Shown: positions 18,672 through 28,372, counted from the first letter of the stretch. The stretch is DNA of 64,000 nucleotides from Streptomyces griseus (GCA_943330705.2 CALQIT020000006.1:1-64000), one strand, 5' to 3'. The notes: generated by a model not told the origin, from the sequence alone. Translations and numbers: made by a program.

Positions 18672-19994
18672 ATGTTTGATCGTAAACCGAAGTCTTTATT
18701 GATGTTGACTGACCTTTTCCTTTTTGCTTTGAGCTTGGGCTTTTTGTTTTGGCTGAGAATGGGTTGGTTTGGGATTGAGGTCTTTACCGGCCTTGGAGTT
18801 TGGCTAGTTCTGTGGACCAATTTGGTCTGTATGTATGTATTTGGCGCTTATGATTTAAGCGGAATTCTTGGGCCTTTGCGTTTGGGCTTCCGCATTTTTC
18901 TAGCTGTCGTCTTCAGCTTGTTGATTATTGTGGTTGCTAACTATCTGGCAGGAACTGAGCGGGCTGGAATTTTCGGTCGAGGGATTCTGTTGGGATCTGA
19001 AATTGCATTTTTTGGTCTGGCCTATCTATTGCGACTTTCAATAGTTAGGTTTTTAGGAACAATTTCGGATCGTGCGGAATGGCTTATTATCACGACTAAA
19101 GAAATGTTGGAGGGAATTCGTTCCGATCTTAATCGTACTCATTTTCCAGGACGGCCCATTTTCCAAGTCAATTTGGACCAGGTGGTTGGTGACTTGCGCA
19201 ATCGCTGGGCAGGAGTTGTCGTGGCAATGGATCGGCGGGAGCTTCGTGATAATAAAGTCTTGGCAAAGATATTGATGGACGCCCGTTTTAATGGTCAGCC
19301 GATTTATGATATTTGTAGTTTTTATGAACGTGTTTGGAAGAAAGTGCCAATTCAGTTTTTGGATTTTGAGTGGTTTATTTCTTCGGAAGGATTTCGTTTA
19401 TTCAGTAATCCCATTGGACTTAAGTTGAAGCGGCTGGGGGACTTAGTATTGGCCGGATTGCTAATATTTGTAAGTTGGCCAGTTCTTGTTTTGGCCATGC
19501 TAGTTATTCGTATGGAAAGCACTGGTGCGGCCCTTTATTCACAAGTTCGCACGGGAAAAGATGGAAAAGAGTTTACGATTTTTAAGTTACGGACAATGCA
19601 TACAGATGCGGAACAAAATGGCCCTCAATGGGCTGCCGCTAAGGACAGTCGAGTCACACGAGTCGGCAATTTTTTGCGTAAAACAAGAATCGATGAGTTG
19701 CCCCAGTTATTTAATATCTTCAAAGGGGAGATGAGCTTTATTGGTCCACGTCCAGAGCGCCCCGAGTTCAATCAAATGTTAGAAGCGCAGATTCCATTTT
19801 ATGGACTTCGACATTTGGTTCCCCCAGGGTTGACCGGCTGGGCGCAGATACTCTATCCCTATGGGGGTAGTGTTGAGGATGCCGTGCAGAAGCTGCAATA
19901 CGAACTTTTTTATATAAAAAATCAAAGTTTGGTGATGGATCTTAAGATAGTACTTAGAACTATCCAGGTCGTTTTATTTGGACGAGGTCGGTAA
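18672..19994 (+). CDS. Polyprenyl-phosphate sugar-1-phosphate transferase (WbaP/EpsE-like)
   Basis: Starts surface-glycan assembly by transferring a sugar phosphate to undecaprenyl phosphate. Residues 10-120 hold four membrane helices; a fifth precedes the C-terminal catalytic domain (about residues 245-440). The domain shows the [12 protein letters not shown] entry helix, [42 protein letters not shown] and PGLTGWAQI, the hallmarks of the bacterial sugar transferase family. The stop overlaps the next gene's ATG (TAATG). Confidence 0.85.
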   Translation: MFDRKPKSLLMLTDLFLFALSLGFLFWLRMGWFGIEVFTGLGVWLVLWTNLVCMYVFGAYDLSGILGPLRLGFRIFLAVVFSLLIIVVANYLAGTERAGIFGRGILLGSEIAFFGLAYLLRLSIVRFLGTISDRAEWLIITTKEMLEGIRSDLNRTHFPGRPIFQVNLDQVVGDLRNRWAGVVVAMDRRELRDNKVLAKILMDARFNGQPIYDICSFYERVWKKVPIQFLDFEWFISSEGFRLFSNPIGLKLKRLGDLVLAGLLIFVSWPVLVLAMLVIRMESTGAALYSQVRTGKDGKEFTIFKLRTMHTDAEQNGPQWAAAKDSRVTRVGNFLRKTRIDELPQLFNIFKGEMSFIGPRPERPEFNQMLEAQIPFYGLRHLVPPGLTGWAQILYPYGGSVEDAVQKLQYELFYIKNQSLVMDLKIVLRTIQVVLFGRGR

Positions 19995-21223
19995 TGCTCA
20001 AGTGGACTAGTATACTGTTTGCGATGTCGCTTTTGATTTCACAAACGGCGATGGATGTTACGGCTAGTTTATTAGTATTCACAGTTCTTTGGATGGGATG
20101 GAAGTGGCGGAGCAGTCAGGGGGCAAGTCACCGCGTTATAAATTCCATCGGCTTTGATTGGCTTTTGCCAATCTGGATTGCTGTCGTTGCCTTGGGCTTT
20201 GTTTTAAATTGGAACTCTGAATCGGCCTGGGCCTTTCGGCTTTTGGAATTTAAGTGGTTGATTTGCCTTTATGGCCTGATTGCGGCGCTCAAGTATTTGC
20301 ATCCCAACGAGGCCGTTGTTAGGCCCGCCGTCGCTGTTTTTATTGGATGCTGCCTTTATTCAATCTTGGTATTTTACATTGGTGTCGATCCATTTCGACA
20401 ATACGAAGAACTGAGTGCATTGGTTGGTCGCCGCGCTGGTGGGCCATTTAGCGACCCGATGACCTTTGCTCATGTCTATGGGCCCGTGCTTATGATTTTT
20501 ACGGGCCTATTGTTGACCTATCTTCGTTGGAAGGATCCGATTCGCTGGTGGGTGCTGGCGGCAGCGGTTATTGGGCTTTGGGCTGTGGCATTGAGCGGAA
20601 CCCGTGGCGTTTGGATATCCGTGTCAGTTGGTCTTTTGGCAATGGCATTTCTATTTTCAGTGCGTTGGGGTTTGGCCGTATTACTTGCTGGCATGATCTT
20701 CATGGGATTGACTTATGCCACTTTTCCCTCAGTGCGAGAGCGAATCAGTATCACGATGGATCGGCAAAAGGGATATGACAGTGAACGACTTTATATTTGG
20801 CAGGCGCATCTCGAGATTTTCAAGCGTCGTCCCTTGCTGGGTGTTGGCTATGGGGAGACAAAGAAGCTTTTGCCGGAAGTCTATCAGCAGATCGGGGCAC
20901 CTGAGAACACGCTGCAAGGGCATGCCCACAATCAGTATCTTTATTTTTTGGCGGGTACTGGTGTGGTCGGACTTACGGTTTATATCGGATTTTTATTTGC
21001 GCTACTGTTTTTGAACTGGAAGATTTTAAAGAGCGTGAGCTCACGCAATATCTTTCATCAAGGGCTGGCCCTGGGAACGATGGGATCGCAAGTCGCGTTT
21101 GCCGTTGGCGGGCTGACAGAGTGTAATTTTGAACATAGCAAAGTGAAATACGCCATGATTATAGTTTGGGCGATTGTGATTTGGCTGGCCTATGAGTATC
21201 GGGTCCTAAAAGAGAACCTTTAG
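19994..21223 (+). CDS. O-antigen ligase / Wzy-like polymerase family protein
   Basis: About ten to twelve hydrophobic segments over 409 residues. The region with GTRGVWISVSVGLLAM and RPLLGVGYGETKKLLPE is typical of the Wzy_C (O-antigen ligase/polymerase) family, with the large periplasmic loop containing GHAHNQYLYFLAGTGVVGL. It is coupled to the sugar transferase by a one-base overlap, so both probably act on the same glycan. Ligase and polymerase cannot be separated by sequence alone. Confidence 0.75.
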   Translation: MLKWTSILFAMSLLISQTAMDVTASLLVFTVLWMGWKWRSSQGASHRVINSIGFDWLLPIWIAVVALGFVLNWNSESAWAFRLLEFKWLICLYGLIAALKYLHPNEAVVRPAVAVFIGCCLYSILVFYIGVDPFRQYEELSALVGRRAGGPFSDPMTFAHVYGPVLMIFTGLLLTYLRWKDPIRWWVLAAAVIGLWAVALSGTRGVWISVSVGLLAMAFLFSVRWGLAVLLAGMIFMGLTYATFPSVRERISITMDRQKGYDSERLYIWQAHLEIFKRRPLLGVGYGETKKLLPEVYQQIGAPENTLQGHAHNQYLYFLAGTGVVGLTVYIGFLFALLFLNWKILKSVSSRNIFHQGLALGTMGSQVAFAVGGLTECNFEHSKVKYAMIIVWAIVIWLAYEYRVLKENL

Positions 21224-21236
21224 TGTTCAGAGGAAG

Positions 21237-22091
21237 CTATTCAAAGTGAGTGTTGAAAATACTTTGCAGATTTTTTAGTACTTTCTCTAAGTCCTTTAAG
21301 GGGAGAGAAGTTGGGCCATCACACAGGGCTTGATCGGGACGAGGATGAGTTTCTAAGAAAATTCCGTCGACCCCGACCCCCATGGCAGCTCGGGCCAGTG
21401 GCCAAACCATTTCAGCTCGTCCGCCGGAGCTTTCACCCATCGCCCCTGGAAGCTGCGTAGAATGCGTACAATCCATAATTACTGGAAAGCCTAGGTTGCG
21501 CATTTCAATCAGGCCCGTCATATCGTTGACCAGTCGGTTGTAGCCAAAAGTAGTTCCCCGTTCACAGAGGAGGAGATTGCTATTTCCTGCAGCAACTGCT
21601 TTTTTGGCAATGGAACCCATATCCCAAGGCGCTAGAAATTGTCCCTTTTTAATGTGAATGACTTTTCCGGTTTTGGCGACTTCAACCAAAAGATCGGTCT
21701 GGCGCGAAAGAAACGCCGGAATTTGTAATACGTCTGCAACTTTTGCGGTATCTGCAACTTGGATGGTTTCATGAACATCGGTAATAAGTGGCACTTCAAG
21801 TTCGGTTTTAATTTTTTCTAGGCCACGTAGGGCCGCTTGCATGCCCGGTCCGCGAAAGCTGGTTGCGCTCTGCCGATTCGCCTTATCAAAGGAGCATTTT
21901 AGGATCCACGGAATTCCTAAAGCTTTTGTAACTCTTTTGATTTCTTTGCCTGTTTCAATGACGAGGCCTTCGTCTTCGATAATATCTGGGCCTGCAAAAA
22001 GAACCCACTGCTTGCAATTGCCCCAAGTAAAGTTACCGAATGGGGAGTTGAGTGAAACGGTGTTTTTTAATGGTTGAAACTGGGTGGCCAT
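21237..22091 (-). CDS. kdsA: 3-deoxy-8-phosphooctulonate synthase
   Basis: Condenses arabinose 5-phosphate with phosphoenolpyruvate to make Kdo 8-phosphate for lipopolysaccharide. The ATG at 22091 is preferred over a TTG at 22106 because GGAG lies 6 bases before it; product 284 residues. Family motifs: LKCSFDKANRQSATSFRGPG, TDVHE, QIPAFLSRQTDLL, KKGQFLAPWDMG and FLETHPRPDQALCDGP. At the position that is Cys in metal-dependent and Asn in metal-independent enzymes this protein has Asp36 (AGPDIIED). Its presence confirms a Kdo-type outer membrane. Confidence 0.92.
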   Translation of the reverse strand: MATQFQPLKNTVSLNSPFGNFTWGNCKQWVLFAGPDIIEDEGLVIETGKEIKRVTKALGIPWILKCSFDKANRQSATSFRGPGMQAALRGLEKIKTELEVPLITDVHETIQVADTAKVADVLQIPAFLSRQTDLLVEVAKTGKVIHIKKGQFLAPWDMGSIAKKAVAAGNSNLLLCERGTTFGYNRLVNDMTGLIEMRNLGFPVIMDCTHSTQLPGAMGESSGGRAEMVWPLARAAMGVGVDGIFLETHPRPDQALCDGPTSLPLKDLEKVLKNLQSIFNTHFE

Positions 22092-22189
22092 GGTTTTCTC
22101 CGACAAGAAAAAAGGAACTTCAGAAAATAAGTTCCTGGGATAGCACTAGAGTTCAAATATAGCGAGCTGTATCGCGGCGGGCTGCTGGG

Positions 22190-23302
22190 CTAGATCAATG
22201 CTTTTTGGACTTGGTCAATGACGTAATCCTGTGTCGTGGCATCCATATCGGGATACATGGGCAGGCTGACCACATGCTCGGCGGCCCAACGAGAGCGTGA
22301 GACATCCCCTGAAACCCTTCCGCCATTTTCCTTGTACCATGGTTGATCGGGCATAATTCGTGGGTAGTGAACGGCAGTTGGAACTCCGGCCTCCTGCAGT
22401 TTTTTCTGAAATAGTGGTCGGTCGCCAACGGTCAAAGAATATTGTGCCCAAACGCTGCGTTGATGGGGCAAAACTTGTGGAGTGCTAAAGCCATCCTTTT
22501 TAATAGAACTAAAGGCCGCGGTGTATTTTTGCGCGATGGCATCGCGTTGCTCAATTTCCCATCCATAGCGTTCCATTTTTGCAAGAAGTATTGCGCATTG
22601 AATAGTATCTAGGCGTCCATTTATGCCCAAACGAGTATGATAGTAGCGAGACTCTGAACCATGCTCGCGAATTTCTTTCATAATTTTTGCCAGATTTTCG
22701 TCGCTGGTGAAAACCGCACCACCGTCACCGTAACAGCCAAGAGGTTTTGCAGGGAAAAAGCTGGTGCCCGCCGCAAGAGAAAGATTGCACGACCTTTTAC
22801 CCCGGTAAGTGGCGCCGAAGCTTTGTGCGGAATCCTCGATGACGGGCAGGCCATGCTTTTTCGCAAGGGCATTGAGTTCGTCCATTTCGGGGCACTGGCC
22901 ATAAAGGGAAACGGGCATAATTGCTTTTGTTTTACTGGTAATTGCTGCTTCAATTTTACTAACATCGATATTAAATGTTTTTTGGTCCACATCAACGTAA
23001 ACGGCTGTAGCGCCAGCCAACACGATTGTTTCAGCAGTGGCAATAAAGGAAAAACTAGTGGTGATCACTTCATCACCGCGGCCAATTCCAAGTGCCATCA
23101 ATGGTATAAGCAAGGCATCGGTGCCGCTAGCGCAGGCCAGGGCATACTTGGCGCCGGTAAATTCCGCCAATTTCTTTTCGCACTCAAGGATCTCTGGACC
23201 ATTAATAAAGGCTCCGTGATCCAAGACCTTTTGGATTCGGGCGTCAATTGAGGATTTTAATACTTTATATTGTGTTTTCAAATCGATAAATGGGACTTGC
23301 AT
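22190..23302 (-). CDS. DegT/DnrJ/EryC1 aminotransferase, WbpE-like
   Basis: A PLP-dependent sugar aminotransferase. The ATG at 23302 gives MQVPFIDLKTQY, a normal N-terminus, and has AAAGGA upstream; the longer reading from 23473 adds 57 residues of no conservation. Motifs: CASGTDALLIPLMALGIG, SLYGQCPEMDEL, VIEDSAQSFGATYRGK and the PLP-lysine motif SFFPAKPLGCYGDGGA. The overall pattern closely resembles WbpE, which aminates UDP-3-oxo-GlcNAcA in 2,3-diacetamido uronate synthesis, but substrate specificity is not proven. 370 residues. Confidence 0.82.
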   Translation of the reverse strand: MQVPFIDLKTQYKVLKSSIDARIQKVLDHGAFINGPEILECEKKLAEFTGAKYALACASGTDALLIPLMALGIGRGDEVITTSFSFIATAETIVLAGATAVYVDVDQKTFNIDVSKIEAAITSKTKAIMPVSLYGQCPEMDELNALAKKHGLPVIEDSAQSFGATYRGKRSCNLSLAAGTSFFPAKPLGCYGDGGAVFTSDENLAKIMKEIREHGSESRYYHTRLGINGRLDTIQCAILLAKMERYGWEIEQRDAIAQKYTAAFSSIKKDGFSTPQVLPHQRSVWAQYSLTVGDRPLFQKKLQEAGVPTAVHYPRIMPDQPWYKENGGRVSGDVSRSRWAAEHVVSLPMYPDMDATTQDYVIDQVQKALI

Positions 23303-23453
23303 AGGCCATCCTTTGGGAACGTTTACCCATTCCAAAATTAGTGCGTCTGAGCACCCTTGTCTATTCCAGAGTTGGTAGAATTTAAAATACTGACTTAAAT
23401 ATGGAACGACCCAGAAAACGACCCAGAATCTGAATTTAGCCAGCTGGGTTGCG

Positions 23454-23473
23454 GTGTGGACTTGAGTCCACAC
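23454..23473. promoter_or_regulatory. Near-perfect 20-bp palindrome in a divergent promoter region
   Basis: GTGTGGACT and AGTCCACAC are exact inverted 9-mers separated by TG. The palindrome lies in the 236-base gap between the divergent WbpE-like and nucleotidyltransferase genes. It could be an operator or an RNA hairpin; two ACGACCCAGAA direct repeats lie 25-45 bases to its left. Confidence 0.5.
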
Positions 23474-23538
23474 AATTACGCACCTTGTAGTGCACTCGCA
23501 ACAAATGCTTGGGAGGATGTGCCCATAAGGAACCAGAG

Positions 23539-25206
23539 ATGATCAAAACAGCTTTTATTTTGGTTGGTGGTAAAGAGACAAGCTTGTCACCCCCACTGGC
23601 AAAGATTTTAAAATTTATTGCACCAATTGCCGGGGCGCCATTTCTTGACCACGTGTTATTTGCGCTAAAGAGGCAAGGCATTGAAAGCGTTGTTTTGTTA
23701 GCCTCGCACATGGCTGATGAACTTAAAGCATTTGAAAATCGTCAGGCTGAATTTGGTTTAAAGATCCGCTTGGATAGTGAGGTCAGCGCATTGGGTTCGG
23801 CTGGGGCCTTGAAAAATGCAGAGTCGGCCCTGGCTGAAGATGAAGATCATTTCTTAGTGCTCACTGGAGATACTTTTTTTGAAGGCGATTTAAAGTTATT
23901 ATTGGAAAGTCGACCGACTGAGACCGAGTTGGTGGCCATGGGTTTAGTTTGGCTTGAAGAAGCCTCACGGTTCAATACGGTCGAATTGGACTTGGCACAG
24001 CGAGTGACAAAATGTTTTATTGAACGAGGTCTTGCTTCAGAGGGCTACGTTTACATTGGTAGCGCTGTTTTTCATAGACAGATTTTTACCTTGATCAACT
24101 CAAGACATTATTCGTCAATCGAGCAAAATCTTTTTCCTAGCCTACCAGAAATCAAAGCTGTTTTGTTAAAGGGAAAGCTATTTGATATCGGCATTGCGAC
24201 GTCCTATGCGGCCTTAAACGCAGATCTTGTTTTGCGACGGACCCTTGCTGAAAATCCAGGAATTGCCACCATACTAAGTGTTATGCTTGACGGCGGACGC
24301 ATTGTTTCGCTGGGCGACCGCTCGGCAAATTTGTTGGGTTTGGTTCCAGATGTTATAAGTTATCAGCAGCTTGCTGAGAATGAAGAGCATATTCTTTCGC
24401 GCTTGACCCCCAAGGATATGGTTATCGTCGAGAATGATTCGGTCGATTTTTTGTGGGCATTGGGGGGTATTACCAGTGCGACCGTAGTGCTGCTTTCAGA
24501 TAAAAATATTGATCAAGGGCTTTATGACTGCCTGCTCAGCGAAAGAGAGCTTCGCTCGGGTCTTTTGGAAATCCGTAAGCTTTGGCAGCAGCTGAAAGTC
24601 AGCCAGGGGTTAGTTAGAGCAAGCGGAGAGGCCCGCCGACCAGCATTGTTTCTGGACCGCGATGGGGTGGTGATTGATTTTGTCGATTACATTCGGTCTC
24701 CGGATCAGGTCAAATTGGTGCCAGGAATTTCAGTTCTGCTTAGGCAAGCAAGGGAAAAGGGCTTTGCTGTCGTCGTCGTGACAAATCAGGCTGGAATCGG
24801 TCGCGAATACTATTCCTGGAGCTCCTACGATGCGGTCACAGCCAGAATGCAAGAGCTGCTAGCTGCCCAAGGGGTTTGGATCGATCGCATCGTATGCTCT
24901 GCTTATATTCCTGTAAGCCAGCGCCATTACGGATTGATGCGACGATCTTTACGCAAGCCCCGCGCGGGCATGATTTTGTCAGTTGCCGAAGACCTTGGAA
25001 TTGACGTCAGAAAGTCAGTTATGGTAGGAGACTTTGCAACTGATTTGATGGCCGCGGCAATAGCTGGAATGGGCAAAGTGTTTCTTTTGCGCACGGAAAA
25101 CTATCAGCGGGAAATTACAAAGTGGAAGTCTTGGTCGCTTCTATCACGGACAAAATTTGAAAAAGACCTTAATATTTTAGAGAAGCTCAGTGACGTAACT
25201 TTATAA
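23539..25206 (+). CDS. Nucleotidyltransferase-like / HAD-IIIA phosphatase fusion
   Basis: The ATG at 23539 has AAGGA upstream and starts at the conserved domain; an in-frame TTG at 23509 is less likely. Residues 1-235 resemble sugar-phosphate nucleotidyltransferases (LVLTGDTFFEGDL at about 111), but the loop normally GGxGTRL reads GGKETSL, so catalysis is doubtful. Residues 245-350 are of unclear family, possibly a degenerate SIS fold. Residues 375-555 are a HAD-IIIA phosphatase like GmhB/HisB-N: FLDRDGVVID, VVVTNQAGIG, KPRAGMIL and MVGDFATDLMAA are all intact, though the Cys zinc loop of GmhB is missing. Role in heptose or nucleotide-sugar synthesis is inferred from the neighbours. Confidence 0.75.
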   Translation: MIKTAFILVGGKETSLSPPLAKILKFIAPIAGAPFLDHVLFALKRQGIESVVLLASHMADELKAFENRQAEFGLKIRLDSEVSALGSAGALKNAESALAEDEDHFLVLTGDTFFEGDLKLLLESRPTETELVAMGLVWLEEASRFNTVELDLAQRVTKCFIERGLASEGYVYIGSAVFHRQIFTLINSRHYSSIEQNLFPSLPEIKAVLLKGKLFDIGIATSYAALNADLVLRRTLAENPGIATILSVMLDGGRIVSLGDRSANLLGLVPDVISYQQLAENEEHILSRLTPKDMVIVENDSVDFLWALGGITSATVVLLSDKNIDQGLYDCLLSERELRSGLLEIRKLWQQLKVSQGLVRASGEARRPALFLDRDGVVIDFVDYIRSPDQVKLVPGISVLLRQAREKGFAVVVVTNQAGIGREYYSWSSYDAVTARMQELLAAQGVWIDRIVCSAYIPVSQRHYGLMRRSLRKPRAGMILSVAEDLGIDVRKSVMVGDFATDLMAAAIAGMGKVFLLRTENYQREITKWKSWSLLSRTKFEKDLNILEKLSDVTL

Positions 25207-25232
25207 CGTAACTTTATAACGTAACTTTGTAA
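25194..25232. repeat. Three tandem copies of a 13-bp repeat
   Basis: CGTAACTTTATAA is repeated at 25194, 25207 and 25220 (the third copy has G for one A). The first copy contains the last codons and stop of the preceding gene, so the repeat has grown out of the gene end. It occupies most of the 51-base spacer before manC and could set the spacing or stability of the junction. Confidence 0.9.
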
Positions 25233-25257
25233 CCTAAGTCTATAACGGGAGAAAAGC

Positions 25258-26649
25258 GTGATTCCAGTCATATTGTCAGGCGGAAGTGGAACTCGATTGT
25301 GGCCGGTTTCTCGGGAAAAGTTTCCGAAACAGTTTTGTGAATTATTTGAAGAGTCCCTACAAAATTTGACCTTAAAGCGATTGGCTAAGTATGGAAAGCC
25401 CTGGATTGTTACCTCCGCATCGCTAAGGGACTTTACTGAGAAAAAGGCAATCGAAGCCGGTTTTTCTGGAGTAGAAATTTTATTTGAGCCAAGCTCCAAG
25501 AACACGGCACCGGCGATCGCTTTGCTTTGCAAAGTCATGGAGTTAAGAGGACTCGCAAATGAGGTTGTCGGAGTTTTCCCTGCGGATCACTTAATTGAAA
25601 AAGAGGACGTATTTTCTGCGGCCCTCGAGTTGGCAGAAAGTTGTGCGCGGGAGAAAAAAGTCGTTACCCTTGGCTTGCGGCCGACGGAACCCGCGACGGG
25701 TTATGGTTATATCCAAACTGAAAAGCAGCCGTATAACTATAGAAAGCAGATGTCATCCTATACCGTCGTGAAGTTTCATGAGAAGCCGAATTTAGGATTG
25801 GCCAAAGAGTTTCTACGGGATGGCTCTTATCACTGGAACGCAGGAATTTTTATTTTTCCGGTGCACACGATGATTGAACTGTTTGAAAAGTATCAGCCAC
25901 AAATTTGGGAAGCTTTTGCTAGCCTGAAAGCTGACTTAACGAATCTTAAAGATATCTATCTAAACCTACCCTCGATTTCAATCGACTATGCGATTATGGA
26001 AAAGCTATCAAACCAAGAGCTACTTTGCGTCCCCTGCAGCCCTGGCTGGAATGATGTTGGTTCTTGGGATGCGGTGGCTGATGTCTACGAGAAAAGTGGT
26101 CGATCCCGTGGCAATCCCATTGAGGTCAATTCCAAAAATAATTTTGTGCTACCGAGGTCCGGTAAAAGTTATGCTTTTGTCGGCGTGAATGACTTAATTG
26201 TTGTTGATACCGAGGATGCTCTTTTGGTTGCAGAAAAAGGTCTTACTCAAGATGTAAAAATTGTTTTTGAGAGATTAAAGCAAGAAAACTCGAAGTTGGC
26301 CAGCGAGCATCGGTTTGAAGAAAGACCATGGGGACGTTTTGATGTGTTGCTTGATAACAAAGATTTCAAAGCTAAGATAATTCGAGTCAATGGCAATGCA
26401 CAGATTTCCTATCAAAGCCACAGTCAGCGAGAAGAACATTGGATCCTCGTTCGAGGTGTCGGCGAGGTTGTGCTGGATGATAAAGTTATTGCGATTGCGA
26501 AAGGCAGCTATATTAAAATTCCCCAAGGCGCAAAACATCGCATGCGCAACACCGGATCTGAGCCGCTGGAATTCATCGAGGTTCAGCTAGGTTCTTATTT
26601 CGGCGAAGATGATATTGTGCGCTTCCAAGATGACTACAAGCGGGAATAG
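25258..26649 (+). CDS. manC: Mannose-1-phosphate guanylyltransferase / mannose-6-phosphate isomerase
   Basis: Makes GDP-mannose from mannose 1-phosphate (and usually isomerises fructose 6-phosphate) for surface glycans. Starts at GTG after GGGAG. N-terminal guanylyltransferase domain: LSGGSGTRLWPVSREKFPKQ at residues 4-23, FPADHLIE, FHEKPN, WNAGIFIF. C-terminal cupin (type II PMI) domain: EERPWGRF, QISYQSHSQREEHWILVRG and KIPQGAKHRMRN. Length 463 is typical. Follows the nucleotidyltransferase-HAD fusion. Confidence 0.92.
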   Translation: MIPVILSGGSGTRLWPVSREKFPKQFCELFEESLQNLTLKRLAKYGKPWIVTSASLRDFTEKKAIEAGFSGVEILFEPSSKNTAPAIALLCKVMELRGLANEVVGVFPADHLIEKEDVFSAALELAESCAREKKVVTLGLRPTEPATGYGYIQTEKQPYNYRKQMSSYTVVKFHEKPNLGLAKEFLRDGSYHWNAGIFIFPVHTMIELFEKYQPQIWEAFASLKADLTNLKDIYLNLPSISIDYAIMEKLSNQELLCVPCSPGWNDVGSWDAVADVYEKSGRSRGNPIEVNSKNNFVLPRSGKSYAFVGVNDLIVVDTEDALLVAEKGLTQDVKIVFERLKQENSKLASEHRFEERPWGRFDVLLDNKDFKAKIIRVNGNAQISYQSHSQREEHWILVRGVGEVVLDDKVIAIAKGSYIKIPQGAKHRMRNTGSEPLEFIEVQLGSYFGEDDIVRFQDDYKRE

Positions 26650-26650
26650 C

Positions 26651-28372
26651 TTACTGAATATCGCGATTGTAAGCTTTCAGCTGGAGAGCAATTTTGGGAT
26701 TTTCTGAGGCGGGGTCTGGCTGTCGATAGAGCGCCTCATACCACTTCCAGTTACGAAGAATTGAGCCTACGTATTCTCGGGTCTCGCGGTAGGGCATGAC
26801 ATCCATAAAAAGAACAATGTCTTCCGTTGGATAGCGCGAAAGCCAGTTATCCACGACTCGTGCTCCGGCATTGTATGCGGCAAGGGCAAAAGTTATATTG
26901 CCTTTGTATCTTTCTACTAGTTTTGCAAAGTACTGAGTGCCAAGTCGAATGTTGGTTTCTGGATCAAACAATAGATCCTTTTGCACTCTGCGGTCCATGT
27001 GCCGAGCTGTGGTCGGCAAGAGCTGCATTAAACCGCGAGCTTTTGCCGGGCTAAGTGCCTTTGGCTCAAAGGCACTTTCTTGGCGAATGACTGACATCAC
27101 TCAATAGGGATCTAGATTGTAGGGCTTCGCGTATTTTTCGACCATTGCAAAGTAGTTGTTGGGATAAAAGAGAAGCAATGCGCTAGTTGATTTTAATTGG
27201 GGATTTCGACTGAGTGCTTGCGCCAAGGCTTGAAAGCTTTCTTTGCCCATCTCAAGCCGACGGTTAAGAGCCGCTAGATAAAGTAGAAGTGAGTTTTCTA
27301 AGCCTTCAAATTTTTCTGGAGTGATTTTGCGCAAAACATGTTGTGCTTCTTGATTTTTACCGGCGGAGATAAGCAACTCTGCAAGACGTAGCAATTGATT
27401 GACCTCTTCATTTTTGAGGCTGCGAAATTGCACACTTGGCTCTGGGTGGGAGGTGATCAATTTATGAAGATTTGTCTTTTTTTCCTGCAGCTCGAGCAGG
27501 CCGTGGTAGCTTAGCGGATAGGACTCGTAAACTGATACAATCGCCCTGTTTGGCTTTCCGTCGTTTGGTTTGCATTTGCTGAGCCAATAGAAAGTTCTAG
27601 AGTGAAGATACTTGATTTCCGTTGAAAGTGAAGCACGGTCCAGGAAGGACGAAGCACTTTCACAGTCATTCAGCAGCATTGATAAAATGGCCGCTCGGTA
27701 AGCTGCTTTTGAGGCGGACTCATCGGAACCACAATGAATTGCTTGTTTGTACAAATCCCGAGCCAACTGAAAGTTCTGTGTATCAGGAAAGAACGATTCA
27801 AGCGTTGAGCCAAGTCCCGCATAGACCGCAGATGACGCACAAGTGGTCGAAGCGGCAAGAAGACCGTGGGAGATATTTTGTAAGATGGGCTCAGACATTT
27901 TTCTGCCAGCGGCTAGGGTGAGCTCAAAGCTAACCTTCTGTAAGGATGGAAAGTTCAATTTTTTCAAATTTTGAATAACCAGCACGGTATTTTTATGAGC
28001 GCGAGCGGCTTGTCTGGCGGCGCGAAAAGTTTCTCTTGAGGTTTTTAATTTTTGTTCGATGCCGGCCAGCGATCCTGTCGGAAATCGGCGCAGAGTGTGG
28101 ACCAGAGAGTTTTGAAAACTAAATCGAGAATTCAATTGGTTTACAAAATAGTTTAACTCCACAAAGCTTTCAGTCTGCGAGTCTTCTTTTAAAAACTCAT
28201 AACCAAGAATTCGTTTCTCAAGCACATCGCTCAAGGAAGCGCTCGGGCCCGTGATTTGCTCTGGGCTGGGGGCTGCTACTGAAGGCGCGCTGGCCTTGTG
28301 AGAACAGCCCACGAGTGACAAAAATAGAAGTTGCAAAAAGAATAAGTTACCAAATTTTGGAATGAAATTCAT
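26651..28372 (-). pseudogene. Lytic transglycosylase (Slt type) interrupted by an in-frame TGA
   Basis: Read through, the frame encodes 573 residues. The N-terminus is a lipoprotein signal (LLFLSLVGC, Cys22 or close by), then a helical superhelix-like region, then the C-terminal SLT catalytic domain with IRQESAFEPKALSPAKARGL (catalytic Glu), GLMQLLPTTARHM and NITFALAAYNAGARVV. At codon 424 (27101-27103) a TGA sits where Slt enzymes have a residue between DPY and VMSVIRQES; both sides are in the same frame with no other damage. The next codons are GTG ATG, so re-initiation could make a 149-residue catalytic fragment without a signal peptide. A 10-bp hairpin (27053-27077) follows 23 bases after the TGA. 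Nonsense mutation, sequencing error or readthrough are all possible. Confidence 0.85.

Noticed and set aside
22661-23251. 196-residue + strand gene
   Set aside because: It is the antisense shadow of the aminotransferase gene, whose PLP motif is clear.
27053-27103. Selenocysteine-encoding gene with SECIS element
   Set aside because: The hairpin starts 23 bases after the TGA and lacks the bulged U and apical G/U pattern of bacterial SECIS; no selenocysteine is known at this position in Slt enzymes. Kept only as a test in the finding.
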